This document shows positions 18,606 through 30,967 of a stretch of 64,000 nucleotides of DNA, piece after piece (the stretch's first letter is position 1; the number at the start of each line of letters is the position of its first letter). The translations under genes were made by a program, and so were the position numbers. The DNA is taken from contig NZ_JADEUG010000007.1 in the NCBI RefSeq assembly GCF_015163665.1, positions 62,001-126,000 on the forward strand. Direction: 5' to 3'. The notes beneath the pieces are model-generated. The model had not been told where the DNA came from. It searched no databases and worked only from the letters and a program-made list of their open reading frames with translations. The DNA is from Xenorhabdus sp. BG5 (GTDB lineage: Bacteria; Pseudomonadota; Gammaproteobacteria; Enterobacterales; Enterobacteriaceae).

Positions 18606-18657
18606 GTTGTGAAATTCCAGATAGACAAAAAGCGCATTTTAATGATTCTCATCACTA

Positions 18658-18673
18658 AAGCAATCGTTTGCGT
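18658..18673 (-). promoter_or_regulatory. PurR-like operator upstream of xanP
   Basis: AAGCAATCGTTTGCGT matches the PurR palindrome ACGCAAACGTTTGCGT at 14 of 16 positions. It ends 53 bp upstream of the xanP ATG. On the minus strand it overlaps a possible -35 TTGCTT, 16 bp from a -10-like TAAAAT. Repression by PurR with hypoxanthine or guanine is inferred. Confidence 0.7.
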
Positions 18674-18846
18674 TAAATTTTCATCATGAATTACGGCTTA
18701 ATCCCGTCACATTTTTAAATGTTTTAACTTGTGTTTATGAGTAATTTTATTTCTAATCCAACCCTTACCTGCTCTTGGCGTTTTTATAGGATGATTATAA
18801 CGTCACATTAAATTCACATAATATTAACAATGGATGAGGTACATCG

Positions 18847-20061
18847 ATGTATCATCTGGATATTTATGGCACGCTCGTTGCTGCCACACTGGTTTTGCTA
18901 CTAGGAAGAAAACTCGTACAATCAGTCCCATTCCTTGAGAAATATACGATCCCTGAGCCAGTCGCAGGTGGCTTATTGGTTGCGTTAGTTCTGCTGGCAG
19001 TTAAACAATCTATAGGTTGGGAAGTCAGTTTTGATTTATCTCTCCAAGAGCCTCTCATGTTGATGTTCTTTGCCACAATCGGCTTGAACGCTAACCTTGC
19101 CAGCCTGAAAGCAGGCGGAAAATCTTTGGTCATTTTTGTCTGCGTGGTTGTTGGCCTGTTATTTGTACAAAACACCGTTGGCATCGCCTTGGCGAAAATG
19201 CTTGGCCTTGATCCATTAATGGGATTGCTGGCAGGCTCCATTACACTATCTGGCGGGCATGGAACAGGTGGCGCTTGGGGTAAGTTATTCACTGAGCGCT
19301 ATGGTTTTGAAAATGCGACGGAAGTGGCAATGGCATGTGCAACATTCGGCCTGGTTTTAGGTGGCCTGATTGGTGGTCCGGTTGCCCGTATGTTGGTGAA
19401 AAATACCAAAACGCCAGGGTTGGGGGCTGAGGATACCGAGCTGCCGACGGCATTTGAGAAACCTTATACGGGTCGGCTTATTACACCATTAGTGATGGTG
19501 GAAACTATTGCTATGGTTTCCATTTGCTTATTGGCAGGTAAGTTTATTGAGAAACTGCTACAAGGCACGGCCTTTGAATTGCCGACATTCGTGTGTGTTC
19601 TGTTTGTTGGTGTTATTCTTAGTAACGGCTTATCGTTGCTTGGTTTTTATCGGGTATTTGACCGAGCGGTGTCGGTCTTGGGTAACGTCAGTTTATCGTT
19701 GTTTCTGGCAATGGCTTTGATGAGCCTGAAACTGTGGCAACTGGCTTCCCTTGCGCTGCCAATGTTGGTCATTCTTGCCGTGCAGACTTTGGTTATGGCG
19801 TTGTATGCTGTTTTCGTTACTTACCGGATCATGGGCAAGAATTTCGATGCGGCAGTATTGTCAGCCGGCCACTGTGGTTTTGGCTTAGGTGCAACACCAA
19901 CAGCCATAGCGAATATGCAAGCGATCACTGACCGCTTTGGGCCATCACATGTGGCATTCTTACTCGTACCTATGGTGGGGGCATTCTTTATTGATATCGT
20001 TAATGCTGCCGTCATCAAATTGTATCTGTTATTACCGATGTTCCCATCTATAGCAGGTTAA
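18847..20061 (+). CDS. gltS: Sodium/glutamate symporter GltS
   Basis: A 404-residue membrane protein with about ten helices, matching E. coli GltS (401). The family's two inverted pore loops are visible as glycine-rich motifs: SITLSGGHGTGGAWG near residues 136-150 and SAGHCGFGLGATPTAIANMQ in the second half. It imports glutamate with Na+. It is divergent from xanP and converges on recG, with a hairpin between them. A GGATGAGGTACATCG region precedes the ATG. Confidence 0.95.
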   Translation: MYHLDIYGTLVAATLVLLLGRKLVQSVPFLEKYTIPEPVAGGLLVALVLLAVKQSIGWEVSFDLSLQEPLMLMFFATIGLNANLASLKAGGKSLVIFVCVVVGLLFVQNTVGIALAKMLGLDPLMGLLAGSITLSGGHGTGGAWGKLFTERYGFENATEVAMACATFGLVLGGLIGGPVARMLVKNTKTPGLGAEDTELPTAFEKPYTGRLITPLVMVETIAMVSICLLAGKFIEKLLQGTAFELPTFVCVLFVGVILSNGLSLLGFYRVFDRAVSVLGNVSLSLFLAMALMSLKLWQLASLALPMLVILAVQTLVMALYAVFVTYRIMGKNFDAAVLSAGHCGFGLGATPTAIANMQAITDRFGPSHVAFLLVPMVGAFFIDIVNAAVIKLYLLLPMFPSIAG

Positions 20062-20101
20062 ATTAATACATTTTTGTCTCGCCTGATATCTTGGCGAATA
20101 T

Positions 20102-20122
20102 GCCGCTGAAATACTCAGCGGC
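20102..20122. terminator. Hairpin between convergent gltS and recG
   Basis: GCCGCTGA-AATAC-TCAGCGGC is a perfect 8-bp stem between two gene ends. No strong T-run follows on either strand, so bidirectional termination is likely but weak by sequence. Confidence 0.5.
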
Positions 20123-20128
20123 TGGAAC

Positions 20129-22210
20129 TTAAGCATGGCTATATTGGGAACTATCCGGCAACCAGCGCTCAATCAGCGCTTTGGCGTGTTCAGGATAGTT
20201 CAGCTGGATATAGTGGGCAATACGCTGAACTTCAGGCAGCATACTTTGGTCTCGCAATAAATCCGCGATCCTGAATTCTGCATTACCTGTTTGGCGTGTC
20301 CCCAGCAGTTCACCTGGCCCGCGGATCTCTAGATCTTTCTGAGCAATCACAAAACCATCATTACTGTTCCGTAAAACTTGCAGGCGAATTTTGGCTGTAT
20401 TGGTCAGTGGGGTTTTATAAAGCAGGACACAATGAGAAGCAATGGCCCCTCGCCCGACGCGCCCTCGAAGTTGGTGCAACTGGGCCAACCCTAGTCGTTC
20501 GGGATTATCGATGATCATCAGGCTGGCATTGGGTACATCCACTCCGACTTCAATGACCGTAGTGGCAACCAGCAATTGTATTTCACCTTGCTTGAACGCC
20601 GCCATAACAGATTGTTTTTCTGCTAGTTTCATTCGCCCATGCACTAAGCCAATTTTTAATTCAGGCAATGCCAGTGTCAATTCTTCACTGGTTGCCTGTG
20701 CGGCTTGCGCTTCCAGTACCTCAGAATCTTCGATCAGAGTACATACCCAGTAAGCCTGACGACCTTCATCCAGACAGGCGCTTTTGATACGTTGAATAAT
20801 GTCGTTCCGGCGAGTATCTGGGATGGCAACCGTTGTGACAGGCGTTCGACCTGGTGGCAATTCGTCAATAACGGAGGTATCCAGATCGGCATATGCGGTC
20901 ATTGCCAATGTGCGTGGAATAGGGGTTGCTGTCATGATCAATTGATGGGGATGGAAGCCTTGTTCTCGCCCTTTTGCCCATAATGCCAGACGTTGATGAA
21001 CACCGAATCGATGTTGCTCATCAATGATAACCAGTGCCAATCCGGCAAATTTTACCTGCTCCTGAAACATGGCATGAGTACCGACAACCATTCTGACTTG
21101 TCCGCTTGCTATCGCCTCTTGTTGCGCCTGACGCGCCTTGCCTTTCTGTTTGCCAGACAACCAACCAACCTGAATATCGAGCGGTTCAAGCCATTGGCGG
21201 AAGGTATTGGCATGTTGCTCTGCCAAAAGTTCAGTTGGTGCCATCAGAGCCACTTGCTTGTCGTGAACAAGGGCTCGAACGGCTGCTAGTGCTGCCACTA
21301 ATGTTTTCCCCGAACCGACATCCCCCTGTATCAGACGCATCATGGGGACATCTTTTGCCAAATCATGTTCTATTTCTGCCACGACACGGGCTTGTGCGCC
21401 TGTGGGTGAGAATGGTAACTGGCTCAGAAGCTTCTGTTTCAGGGAATCATTTGCCGTTAGGGGGTATGCATGAAAGCGCTGGGTTCCAGCCCTGACTGCC
21501 AGCATACTTAAATGATGCGCCAGCAACTCTTCCAGAATCAACCTTCGTTGGGCTGGATGTCGGCCATTCTCCAGATCGGTCAGAGAAGTATTCGGTGGGG
21601 GATGGTGCAATGTACGCAGTGCATCGGGCAGGCTGATGATCTTCTGGCTGAATTCTTTCGGCAGCAATTCATTGATGGCGCAGGTAGCCAATATTTCCAA
21701 TGCCTGATCGATTAACTTGCGCAGCGTTGTCTGGTGAACACCCTCGGTCGTGGGATAGATGGGGGTTAATGTCTCTTGCAGTTGGATGCGGTTGGCATGT
21801 TGCTGGATTTTATATTCAGGATGGATAATCTCTGGCCCTTGATTCCCGCGACGAATTTCGCCATAAGCAACAATGTGCTTTCCTGCGGCCAGACTATTTT
21901 TCATGGTGGCAGTAAAATTGAAGAAACGCAGGGTCAATATGCCTGTGCCATCACTGATTTGGCAGGTCATGATGCGCCGACGTCCAAAAGCTACATTGGT
22001 GCGTAATATTTCACCTGTTACCGTAGCATGAATGCCGGGCAGTAACTCATTAATGGCATACAGGCGGGTTTGATCTTCATAGCGGAGAGGGAAGTGCAAA
22101 AGCAAATCCTGTAGATTGACCAACCCTAACTTAGTGAGTTTAGTGACCTGATTGGCTCCAACGCCACGTAACGTGGTTAAGGGGATAGTATCAAGTAGTT
22201 GGCCTTTCAT
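20129..22210 (-). CDS. recG: ATP-dependent DNA helicase RecG
   Basis: A 693-residue helicase, the same length as in E. coli. The N-terminal wedge/OB region (about 1-170) is followed by superfamily 2 motifs: Walker A GDVGSGKT, DEQH box in IIDEQHRFGVHQR, TATPIPRT, and motif VI QLRGRVGRG, then the TRG region near GELLGTRQTG. RecG regresses stalled forks and remodels Holliday junctions and R-loops. It is the last gene of gmk-rpoZ-spoT-trmH-recG and follows trmH by 22 bp. Confidence 0.97.
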   Translation of the reverse strand: MKGQLLDTIPLTTLRGVGANQVTKLTKLGLVNLQDLLLHFPLRYEDQTRLYAINELLPGIHATVTGEILRTNVAFGRRRIMTCQISDGTGILTLRFFNFTATMKNSLAAGKHIVAYGEIRRGNQGPEIIHPEYKIQQHANRIQLQETLTPIYPTTEGVHQTTLRKLIDQALEILATCAINELLPKEFSQKIISLPDALRTLHHPPPNTSLTDLENGRHPAQRRLILEELLAHHLSMLAVRAGTQRFHAYPLTANDSLKQKLLSQLPFSPTGAQARVVAEIEHDLAKDVPMMRLIQGDVGSGKTLVAALAAVRALVHDKQVALMAPTELLAEQHANTFRQWLEPLDIQVGWLSGKQKGKARQAQQEAIASGQVRMVVGTHAMFQEQVKFAGLALVIIDEQHRFGVHQRLALWAKGREQGFHPHQLIMTATPIPRTLAMTAYADLDTSVIDELPPGRTPVTTVAIPDTRRNDIIQRIKSACLDEGRQAYWVCTLIEDSEVLEAQAAQATSEELTLALPELKIGLVHGRMKLAEKQSVMAAFKQGEIQLLVATTVIEVGVDVPNASLMIIDNPERLGLAQLHQLRGRVGRGAIASHCVLLYKTPLTNTAKIRLQVLRNSNDGFVIAQKDLEIRGPGELLGTRQTGNAEFRIADLLRDQSMLPEVQRIAHYIQLNYPEHAKALIERWLPDSSQYSHA

Positions 22211-22232
22211 ACGATTTCTCCGTCAGTGTGAT

Positions 22233-22940
22233 TTATTTCCTTGCTGATGGTACAGTTATTTTTTGCATAGCTGACCACCATGATTCACTTGCTATGATTT
22301 GACCTTGTTTATCTATCAGGGGTTGTTCCAGGCCCTTACGGCGAGAAACGGTAGCCAACACGGGATATCCTCCTTCGAACAGTAACCTTTGCTGCTCTTC
22401 TTCTGGCAGAATGTTTTTTTCCCGTTGGTACATGCCTGCCAATTGGCGCTGCCGTTGCGCTTCATACAGAATCAAGGCGGACGCGACAGAGACATTCAGT
22501 GACTGCACCATACCTGCCATCGGAATAATGATATCCTGATCTGCCAAAGCGATGGCTTGTTTCGAAATACCTTTTTTCTCCTGCCCCATAATGATGCAGG
22601 TAGGTTTAGTGTAATCAATTTGACGGAAATCGACGGCCTTATCAGAAAGATGAGTTGCCAGTACTTGCATTCCATCAGATTTAAATTGGTGAATAGCCTG
22701 TTCAATTGTGGAATGCGTTTTCACTTGAACCCAGCTATTGCTGCCCGCTGCCGAAGAGAGTTGGGTTCTTAGTTGCTCAGTAGGCCAGATAGCATGGATT
22801 TGGTGAATACCCACAGCATCCGCTGTACGAATAACGGCGGATACGTTATGGGGCTTGTGGACTTCTTCTAAACAGATTGTCAGGTCAGGTTGACGCATTG
22901 CCATCATCTGGCAAATACGTGCGTAACGTTTAGGATTCAT
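22233..22940 (-). CDS. trmH: tRNA (guanosine-18-2'-O)-methyltransferase TrmH
   Basis: A 235-residue SPOUT methyltransferase with the three motifs: NVSAVIRTADAVGIHQIHAI, the IIMGQEKKGIS stretch, and the knot motif IPMAGMVQSLNVSVASALILYE. It 2'-O-methylates G18 in the D-loop of tRNAs using S-adenosylmethionine. It lies 5 bp after spoT and 22 bp before recG, the E. coli order, and must be cotranscribed with them. Confidence 0.96.
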   Translation of the reverse strand: MNPKRYARICQMMAMRQPDLTICLEEVHKPHNVSAVIRTADAVGIHQIHAIWPTEQLRTQLSSAAGSNSWVQVKTHSTIEQAIHQFKSDGMQVLATHLSDKAVDFRQIDYTKPTCIIMGQEKKGISKQAIALADQDIIIPMAGMVQSLNVSVASALILYEAQRQRQLAGMYQREKNILPEEEQQRLLFEGGYPVLATVSRRKGLEQPLIDKQGQIIASESWWSAMQKITVPSARK

Positions 22941-22945
22941 AACCT

Positions 22946-25060
22946 CTAGTTTCGGTTACGGCTGACTCGCATCACGTCTGGCATGATACGTATCTTACGC
23001 ATGATATTCGCCAGCTGGATACGGTCTTTGGTCGTCAGCCTGATGAAAGCACAATAGACACGGCCATCTTTTTCCTCTGTATTCATGCTTTGAATATTGG
23101 AGTTTACATCGTTAATGGCAGCAGTCAGATTTGCCAATGCCCCCTGATGGTTAAACATATCGACTTTAATTTCAGCAATAAAATCGCTATTGATATCTTT
23201 ATCCCACTCAACAGGCATGAATTTTTCCGGTTCTTTCTGATATCCACGGATATTGCGACAAGATTCGTGGTGGATTACCAAACCTTTTCCGGGGCTGATA
23301 TGGGCAATAATCGGGTCGTCTGGAATTGGGCGACAACATTTAGCAAAAGTAATCAAAATACCATCAGCGCCCTTGATAGGCAGCTTACGGGAAGGATTGC
23401 TGTTGTTGTTCGGTACTTTCTCCGGTGAGCCCAATAATAAGTTGCGGGCGACAACCACACTCATGGCATTCCCCAAGCCGATTTCCGCCAATAAATCATC
23501 CAAAGCAGCAAGCTTCATTCTTGCCAGCTCTTTGTTGATATTTTCTTGTGGAATATCGACAATTTTCGTGCCGTTACCGAGTGCATGATTAAGTAAACGG
23601 CGCCCCAAACTAATGGAATCATCCCGTTTCAGGTTTTTCAGTAGCTGGCGAATTTTGGCGCGCGCTTTAGAACTAACGACAAAGTTCAGCCATGCAGCAT
23701 TAGGGCGAGCTCCTGGCGCAGTAATAATTTCGACCGTTTGCCCACTACTAAGCGTTTGTGAAAGGGGATAAGGCAGCCGATCAACACGTGCACCAACACA
23801 AGCATGGCCGATATCGGTATGGACGGCATAGGCAAAATCGACAGGGGTTGCGCCAGCCGGTAACTCAACAATGCGTCCTTTGGGGGTAAAAACGTAAATC
23901 TCATCAGGAAATAAATCAGATTTAACGCTTTCAATAAATTCAAAAGAGCTGCCGGCACTTTGCTGGAGTTCCAGCAAGCTTTGCATCCAGCGCTGGGCAC
24001 GAACCTGCGCAGTCGTACCGGATTCCCCTTGCTCTTTATAGGCCCAGTGTGCGGCAACCCCCATTTCCGCCATTTGATCCATATCTTCGGTGCGGATCTG
24101 AACTTCGACGGGTACCCCATGCGGGCCTATCAGGGAGGTATGGAGGGATTGGTAACCGTTGGCTTTGGGGATGGCAATATAATCTTTCACTCTGCCAGGG
24201 CGTGGCTTATACAAACTGTGCATTTGCCCCAATACGCGGTAGCAGGTATCAAGATTATTGACGATGACACGAAAAGCGTAAATATCCATGATGGAATGGA
24301 ACCGCTGCTCTTTCAGACGCATCTTACGATAGATAGAGTAGAGATGTTTTTCGCGGCCACTGACTGTGCATTTGATACCGGCATCCGTTAACCTGCCTTC
24401 AATCTCCGACAGAATTTTCTGGATCATCTCTTTGCGATTACCGCGAGCGGCTTTCACAACTTCTTTAATTACGCGATAACGGTTTGGATACAGGGCCTCA
24501 AACCCAAGTTCTTCCAGCTCGGTTTTTAGGTGATGAATACCCAGACGATGAGCCAGTGGACTATAAATTTCCAGTGTTTCCCTGGCAATGCGCCGCCGTT
24601 TATCGGGGCGCAGGGAGCCAAGGGTTCGCATATTGTGCGTACGGTCTGCCAGTTTGATCAAAATGACGCGGATATCCTGTACCATCGCCATGATCATTTT
24701 GCGGAAGTTTTCAGCCTGTGCTTCCTTTTTGTCACGGAAGTTCAGTTTATCCAGCTTGGATACACCTTCCACCAATCCGGCAACGGCTGTGCCAAATAAC
24801 TGTTCTATATCCTGAAATGTTGCAGGAGTATCTTCAATGACATCGTGCAAAAGTGCCGCCATCAGTGTTTCATGGTCAAGGCGCATTTCAGCCAGAATAC
24901 AGGAAACGGCGACGGGGTGAGTGATGTATGGCTCACCGCTGGAACGGGTTTGCCCTTCGTGAGCATCCCGCGCAACCACATAGGCCTGTTTAAGCAGATC
25001 AATTTGATCTCCAGGCAAATATTTCAGAACCAGCTGATTCAGGCTTTCAAACAGGTACAA
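22946..25060 (-). CDS. spoT: Bifunctional (p)ppGpp synthetase/hydrolase SpoT
   Basis: A 704-residue RSH protein. The N-terminal HD hydrolase domain is intact (HPVAVSCIL, then H72-D73 in LLHDVIEDTP), so ppGpp breakdown is expected. A synthetase domain (EKHLYSIYRKM, YRVLGQMHSLYKPRPGRVKDYI), TGS domain (VFTPKGRIVELPAGATPVDFAYAVHTDIGH), helical/zinc-finger region and C-terminal ACT domain follow. SpoT balances ppGpp in response to carbon, fatty-acid and iron stress. It is flanked by rpoZ (18 bp upstream) and trmH (5 bp downstream). Confidence 0.97.
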   Translation of the reverse strand: MYLFESLNQLVLKYLPGDQIDLLKQAYVVARDAHEGQTRSSGEPYITHPVAVSCILAEMRLDHETLMAALLHDVIEDTPATFQDIEQLFGTAVAGLVEGVSKLDKLNFRDKKEAQAENFRKMIMAMVQDIRVILIKLADRTHNMRTLGSLRPDKRRRIARETLEIYSPLAHRLGIHHLKTELEELGFEALYPNRYRVIKEVVKAARGNRKEMIQKILSEIEGRLTDAGIKCTVSGREKHLYSIYRKMRLKEQRFHSIMDIYAFRVIVNNLDTCYRVLGQMHSLYKPRPGRVKDYIAIPKANGYQSLHTSLIGPHGVPVEVQIRTEDMDQMAEMGVAAHWAYKEQGESGTTAQVRAQRWMQSLLELQQSAGSSFEFIESVKSDLFPDEIYVFTPKGRIVELPAGATPVDFAYAVHTDIGHACVGARVDRLPYPLSQTLSSGQTVEIITAPGARPNAAWLNFVVSSKARAKIRQLLKNLKRDDSISLGRRLLNHALGNGTKIVDIPQENINKELARMKLAALDDLLAEIGLGNAMSVVVARNLLLGSPEKVPNNNSNPSRKLPIKGADGILITFAKCCRPIPDDPIIAHISPGKGLVIHHESCRNIRGYQKEPEKFMPVEWDKDINSDFIAEIKVDMFNHQGALANLTAAINDVNSNIQSMNTEEKDGRVYCAFIRLTTKDRIQLANIMRKIRIMPDVMRVSRNRN

Positions 25061-25078
25061 GGCAGACCTACCGTAAAA

Positions 25079-25354
25079 TTAACGACGACCTTCAGCGATG
25101 GCAGAAACGGCTTTGATTTCTGCGGCTTCTTGTTCTTGCTGTTCCTGGCGCTCACGAACATCGAGAATTTTGTTGTTAATGAGGCCTTGCTCGATTTCAC
25201 GCAGGGCGATAACAGTCATCTTATCGTTTTCTTCTGGAACAAGGGGATCTTTGCCACCTACTTGCAATTGGCGTGCTCGGCGAGCAGCGACCAACACCAG
25301 GTCAAAACGGTTACCAATTTTTTCTACTGCGTCTTGAACAGTTACGCGTGCCAT
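25079..25354 (-). CDS. rpoZ: RNA polymerase omega subunit
   Basis: A 91-residue protein starting [31 protein letters not shown], the omega signature, and the same length as E. coli RpoZ. Omega supports beta' folding and forms part of one ppGpp site on RNA polymerase, so its position just upstream of spoT is functionally apt. It lies 54 bp after gmk in the same operon. Confidence 0.97.
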   Translation of the reverse strand: MARVTVQDAVEKIGNRFDLVLVAARRARQLQVGGKDPLVPEENDKMTVIALREIEQGLINNKILDVRERQEQQEQEAAEIKAVSAIAEGRR

Positions 25355-25408
25355 ATGTGTGCTACTCCACAGATAAATAAATGACTGGGCATAATACTGA
25401 AATTGGGT

Positions 25409-28145
<2,737 letters not shown>

Positions 28146-28179
28146 GGGCAGAAGGTTGCCCCAGCGATTCAATATGGTA

Positions 28180-28797
28180 TCAGTGGTCTGTGCCGTCGTA
28201 ATTGAAGATAGGTAATCCAAGACGATAACGAATGGCAATCAATCGTGCAGCGAGTCCCGCAACAAGCGTAATCAATATAACGCTGTTCGGGGGTAATGGC
28301 GTATGCAGTAAGGCAATATAGAGCCAGGCGGCGGCAAAAGAGACACCGGCATAAATCTCTTTTTGGAATACCAAGGGGATGGTATTACAAAACATATCGC
28401 GCAATACGCCACCAAAAACGCCAGTGATGACGGCGGCAATGGCGGCAATAATCGGGCTGTAATGCATATCCAACGCGATTTGTGCACCTATGATGGAGAA
28501 GACGATTAAGCCAATGGCATCAAGAATAAGAAACAGACGGCGTAGATGTTTCATCATGGGAGCAACCCAGATAGTGAGCACAGCAGCACAGGCAACGGTC
28601 ACTATATATTCTGGATTTTTTACCCAGCCAAGGGGATAGTGCCCCAAAATAATATCACGGACAGTGCCACCACCGATGGCTGTCACGGAAGCAATAATGA
28701 TAACGCCGAATACATCCATTTTTCGACGACCTGCGGCTAAGGCGCCTGTCATGGCTTCAGCCGTAATACCAATGATATAAAGGACACTGAGTAACAT
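28180..28797 (-). CDS. yicG: TRIC-type inner-membrane protein YicG
   Basis: A 205-residue protein with about seven membrane helices in two repeats. The glycine motifs [18 protein letters not shown] and [26 protein letters not shown] are the signature of the UPF0126/TRIC family. Homologues form trimeric cation channels; the E. coli YicG role has been linked to glycine use, which is not testable here. It ends tail-to-tail with ligB, 34 bp apart, with a short GGGGCA/TGCCCC hairpin between. Confidence 0.9.
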   Translation of the reverse strand: MLLSVLYIIGITAEAMTGALAAGRRKMDVFGVIIIASVTAIGGGTVRDIILGHYPLGWVKNPEYIVTVACAAVLTIWVAPMMKHLRRLFLILDAIGLIVFSIIGAQIALDMHYSPIIAAIAAVITGVFGGVLRDMFCNTIPLVFQKEIYAGVSFAAAWLYIALLHTPLPPNSVILITLVAGLAARLIAIRYRLGLPIFNYDGTDH

Positions 28798-28932
28798 AAG
28801 TTTAATTACATTAAATATAACGTAGAAGTAAAGAGTACTGTTGGAATAATAACGTCTCGACTGAAATTTTTTAGCCGAATTTGAATAAAATTAGTTTTTA
28901 TTATCCGAAACCTCGCAAAATAGGGCAGTAAA

Positions 28933-30222
28933 ATGGTTTTTAAGGAACGTCAGATTACATTCGATAGTCGTAGCCATCAGATAACTAATATAAATGTTTG
29001 GACGCCAGACAGCCAATGGTTGGTATACGATGTTCGTCCCGATGGTGCCTCTTTTACCGGTTTAACGATAGAAAAAATTCATGTTAATCATGGACAAACT
29101 GAAATTATTTATCAGGCAAAGGATGGCGCTCATGTCGGCGTGGTGACTGTGAGTCCGCAAGAGCCCGTTCGTTATGCCTTTATTCATGGCCCAGAAAAAC
29201 CAGATGCACAGTGGCAATATGATTTTCATCATCGCCGTGGTGTCATGGTTTCCGATATACAGCCAAATGTGGCAATCAACATTGATGCCATGGATATCAC
29301 TCCACCTTATACCGCTGGTGCTTTGCGCGGTGGAACACATGTCCACGTTTTCAGCCCCGATGGCAGTCGTCTGAGTTTTACCTACAATGATCATGTGATG
29401 CACGAGTTAGATCCTGCGTTTGATTTACGGAATGTGGCGGTGGCTATCCCGTTGCGAGCGGTCATGCCAGCCAAAAAACATCCAAGGGAATATGGTGGTA
29501 GCTATTTTTCGGTTGTGGTTAGCGAGACTACGGCCAGCCCGCGTTCCGGCAGTGATGACATCAATCGAGCTTATGAAGAAGGATGGATTGGGCAGCGAGG
29601 ATATCGCAAAGATAATGGTCAATGGCAACGTTGGGCACTGGCTTTTATTGGGGATACATACGCCACCAATGGCGAAAAAATACCGGAAATTTATCTCGTT
29701 GATCTGCCAGAAAACAACGATGAATATGCCATTGCGGGCGGCCAACCTTTGGCTGGTACAGAAACAACATTACCGACACCGCCTGCGGGAGTGAAACAGA
29801 AACGCCTGACTTTTACGCACGATAATCGCTGGCCGGGAGTGGTGAATGTTCCACGTCATTGGTTAAGAACATCGCCAGATGGCAGTAAAATCTGTTTTCT
29901 GATGAAAGATGAAAAAGGGATTGTCCAGCTATGGTATATCTCACCAAATGGTGGTGAGCCAATGCAGATAACTTACAGCAAGAACAGTATACAATCCGCA
30001 TTTAGCTGGGATAGTCGTGGGCGGTTTATTGCCTGTGTTTGTGATAATAGTGTTGTACTCTGTGATAGCCAGACTGGAAAAATTCAGCGTTTAACGGAGC
30101 GCACTGATGATGCACCTTCGGCTGATGCAATAGTGATATCACCGGATGATCGCTATGTTGCTTTTATGCGTGATATTGACGGTTACCGACAACTATTTGT
30201 GGTGGAAACAGAGATTATCTGA
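28933..30222 (+). CDS. yidR: YidR family beta-propeller protein (DUF3748)
   Basis: 429 residues that match E. coli YidR closely at several places (NINVWTPDSQWLVYDVRPDGASFTGLTIE, YDFHHRRGV, FTYNDHVMHELDPAFDLRNV, HPREYGGS). Repeated PDG/PDD strand motifs suggest a TolB/PD40-type beta-propeller. No signal peptide is apparent. The biochemical role is unknown. The gene precedes yidQ, as in E. coli. Confidence 0.88.
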   Translation: MVFKERQITFDSRSHQITNINVWTPDSQWLVYDVRPDGASFTGLTIEKIHVNHGQTEIIYQAKDGAHVGVVTVSPQEPVRYAFIHGPEKPDAQWQYDFHHRRGVMVSDIQPNVAINIDAMDITPPYTAGALRGGTHVHVFSPDGSRLSFTYNDHVMHELDPAFDLRNVAVAIPLRAVMPAKKHPREYGGSYFSVVVSETTASPRSGSDDINRAYEEGWIGQRGYRKDNGQWQRWALAFIGDTYATNGEKIPEIYLVDLPENNDEYAIAGGQPLAGTETTLPTPPAGVKQKRLTFTHDNRWPGVVNVPRHWLRTSPDGSKICFLMKDEKGIVQLWYISPNGGEPMQITYSKNSIQSAFSWDSRGRFIACVCDNSVVLCDSQTGKIQRLTERTDDAPSADAIVISPDDRYVAFMRDIDGYRQLFVVETEII

Positions 30223-30300
30223 AAACAAATAGAGCAAAATGGGCATTGCCGATTAATGGTGATGCCCGATAACACGCTAATATCGCCTATAGTTCTTATT

Positions 30301-30645
30301 CTAAGTATCGTGGTCTATATCTGGTGTAGGCAGTATGACGATTGGCTTTTTATCGAGCTGCTCTATGCGATGTTTGGGGGATTGCTCTGCACTATCTTGA
30401 TCGGAACGAGCATAATCGTAGGGAAGCAGAAGCGTGTCTAAGAAGGCAGAAAACGGCAGGTCGATTGCAAGCAACGGTTTCATAAGCCATCCCGTTTTGT
30501 CATCTTGCAACATGCCAATATTGGCTTTTGCTCCAGAATAATAACCTTGATAGGGACCGCTGTGGGTCATGAGGCTGGAACAGCCAGTAAGTAGTAACCA
30601 TCCTAATGTGGTACATAGTAATAGAAGCACTTTACAATTTTTCAT
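30301..30645 (-). CDS. yidQ: YidQ family lipoprotein (DUF1375)
   Basis: A 114-residue lipoprotein from the ATG at 30645, which has a GGAAA site; another ATG three codons earlier is less well placed. A hydrophobic leader ends in the lipobox LLTGC, giving an acylated cysteine at about residue 22. The mature part keeps the YidQ pattern of two small motifs, KANIGML and the LPFSAFLDTLLLPYD segment. Function is unknown. In E. coli, ibpAB follow; here yidE is the next gene. Confidence 0.85.
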   Translation of the reverse strand: MKNCKVLLLLCTTLGWLLLTGCSSLMTHSGPYQGYYSGAKANIGMLQDDKTGWLMKPLLAIDLPFSAFLDTLLLPYDYARSDQDSAEQSPKHRIEQLDKKPIVILPTPDIDHDT

Positions 30646-30654
30646 CGTTTCCAT

Positions 30655-30967
30655 GATCTCAATGAGTTAATTTGCCAATGTCCAGATACTTTATTCGCTA
30701 TTAACGCCACTTTTCCAAAGCACGGCAGGTATTTTAAAGCTGTTTACCCTTTAATGCTGTTTATATTTTAATACTATTTACTATAGTCAGGTAATATTCA
30801 GTTTGCTATAGCTTTTATCGTTAAAAAGCACTCAATATGTGGTTTAAAACACATAACTTACAGTTAATTCCTGCCAATATTTAATTGGTGGTAAGCCATC
30901 ATTTATGGGTGACAAGGGAAAATGATCAATTTTCCGAACGATTAACCTTTGGTAAAGGAAGCAGGTT
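30655..30967. other. yidQ/yidE intergenic region; ibpAB absent
   Basis: 313 bp, AT-rich, between divergent starts. It holds the CRP-like palindrome at 30838-30853 and a GGTAAAGGAAGCAGG ribosome region before yidE. The small heat-shock genes ibpA and ibpB, which lie here in E. coli, are not present; no remnants were seen. Confidence 0.55.
30838..30853 (+). promoter_or_regulatory. CRP-like site upstream of yidE
   Basis: TGTGGTTTAAAACACA resembles TGTGA-N6-TCACA, with 8 of 10 defined bases matching. It is about 115 bp upstream of the yidE ATG. Tentative. Confidence 0.35.

Noticed and set aside
18642-18656. Fur-like sequence TGATGAGAATCATTA on the minus strand upstream of xanP
   Set aside because: Only about 10 of 14 defined positions match, and there is no link between iron and xanthine uptake to support it; the PurR box nearby is the better explanation.
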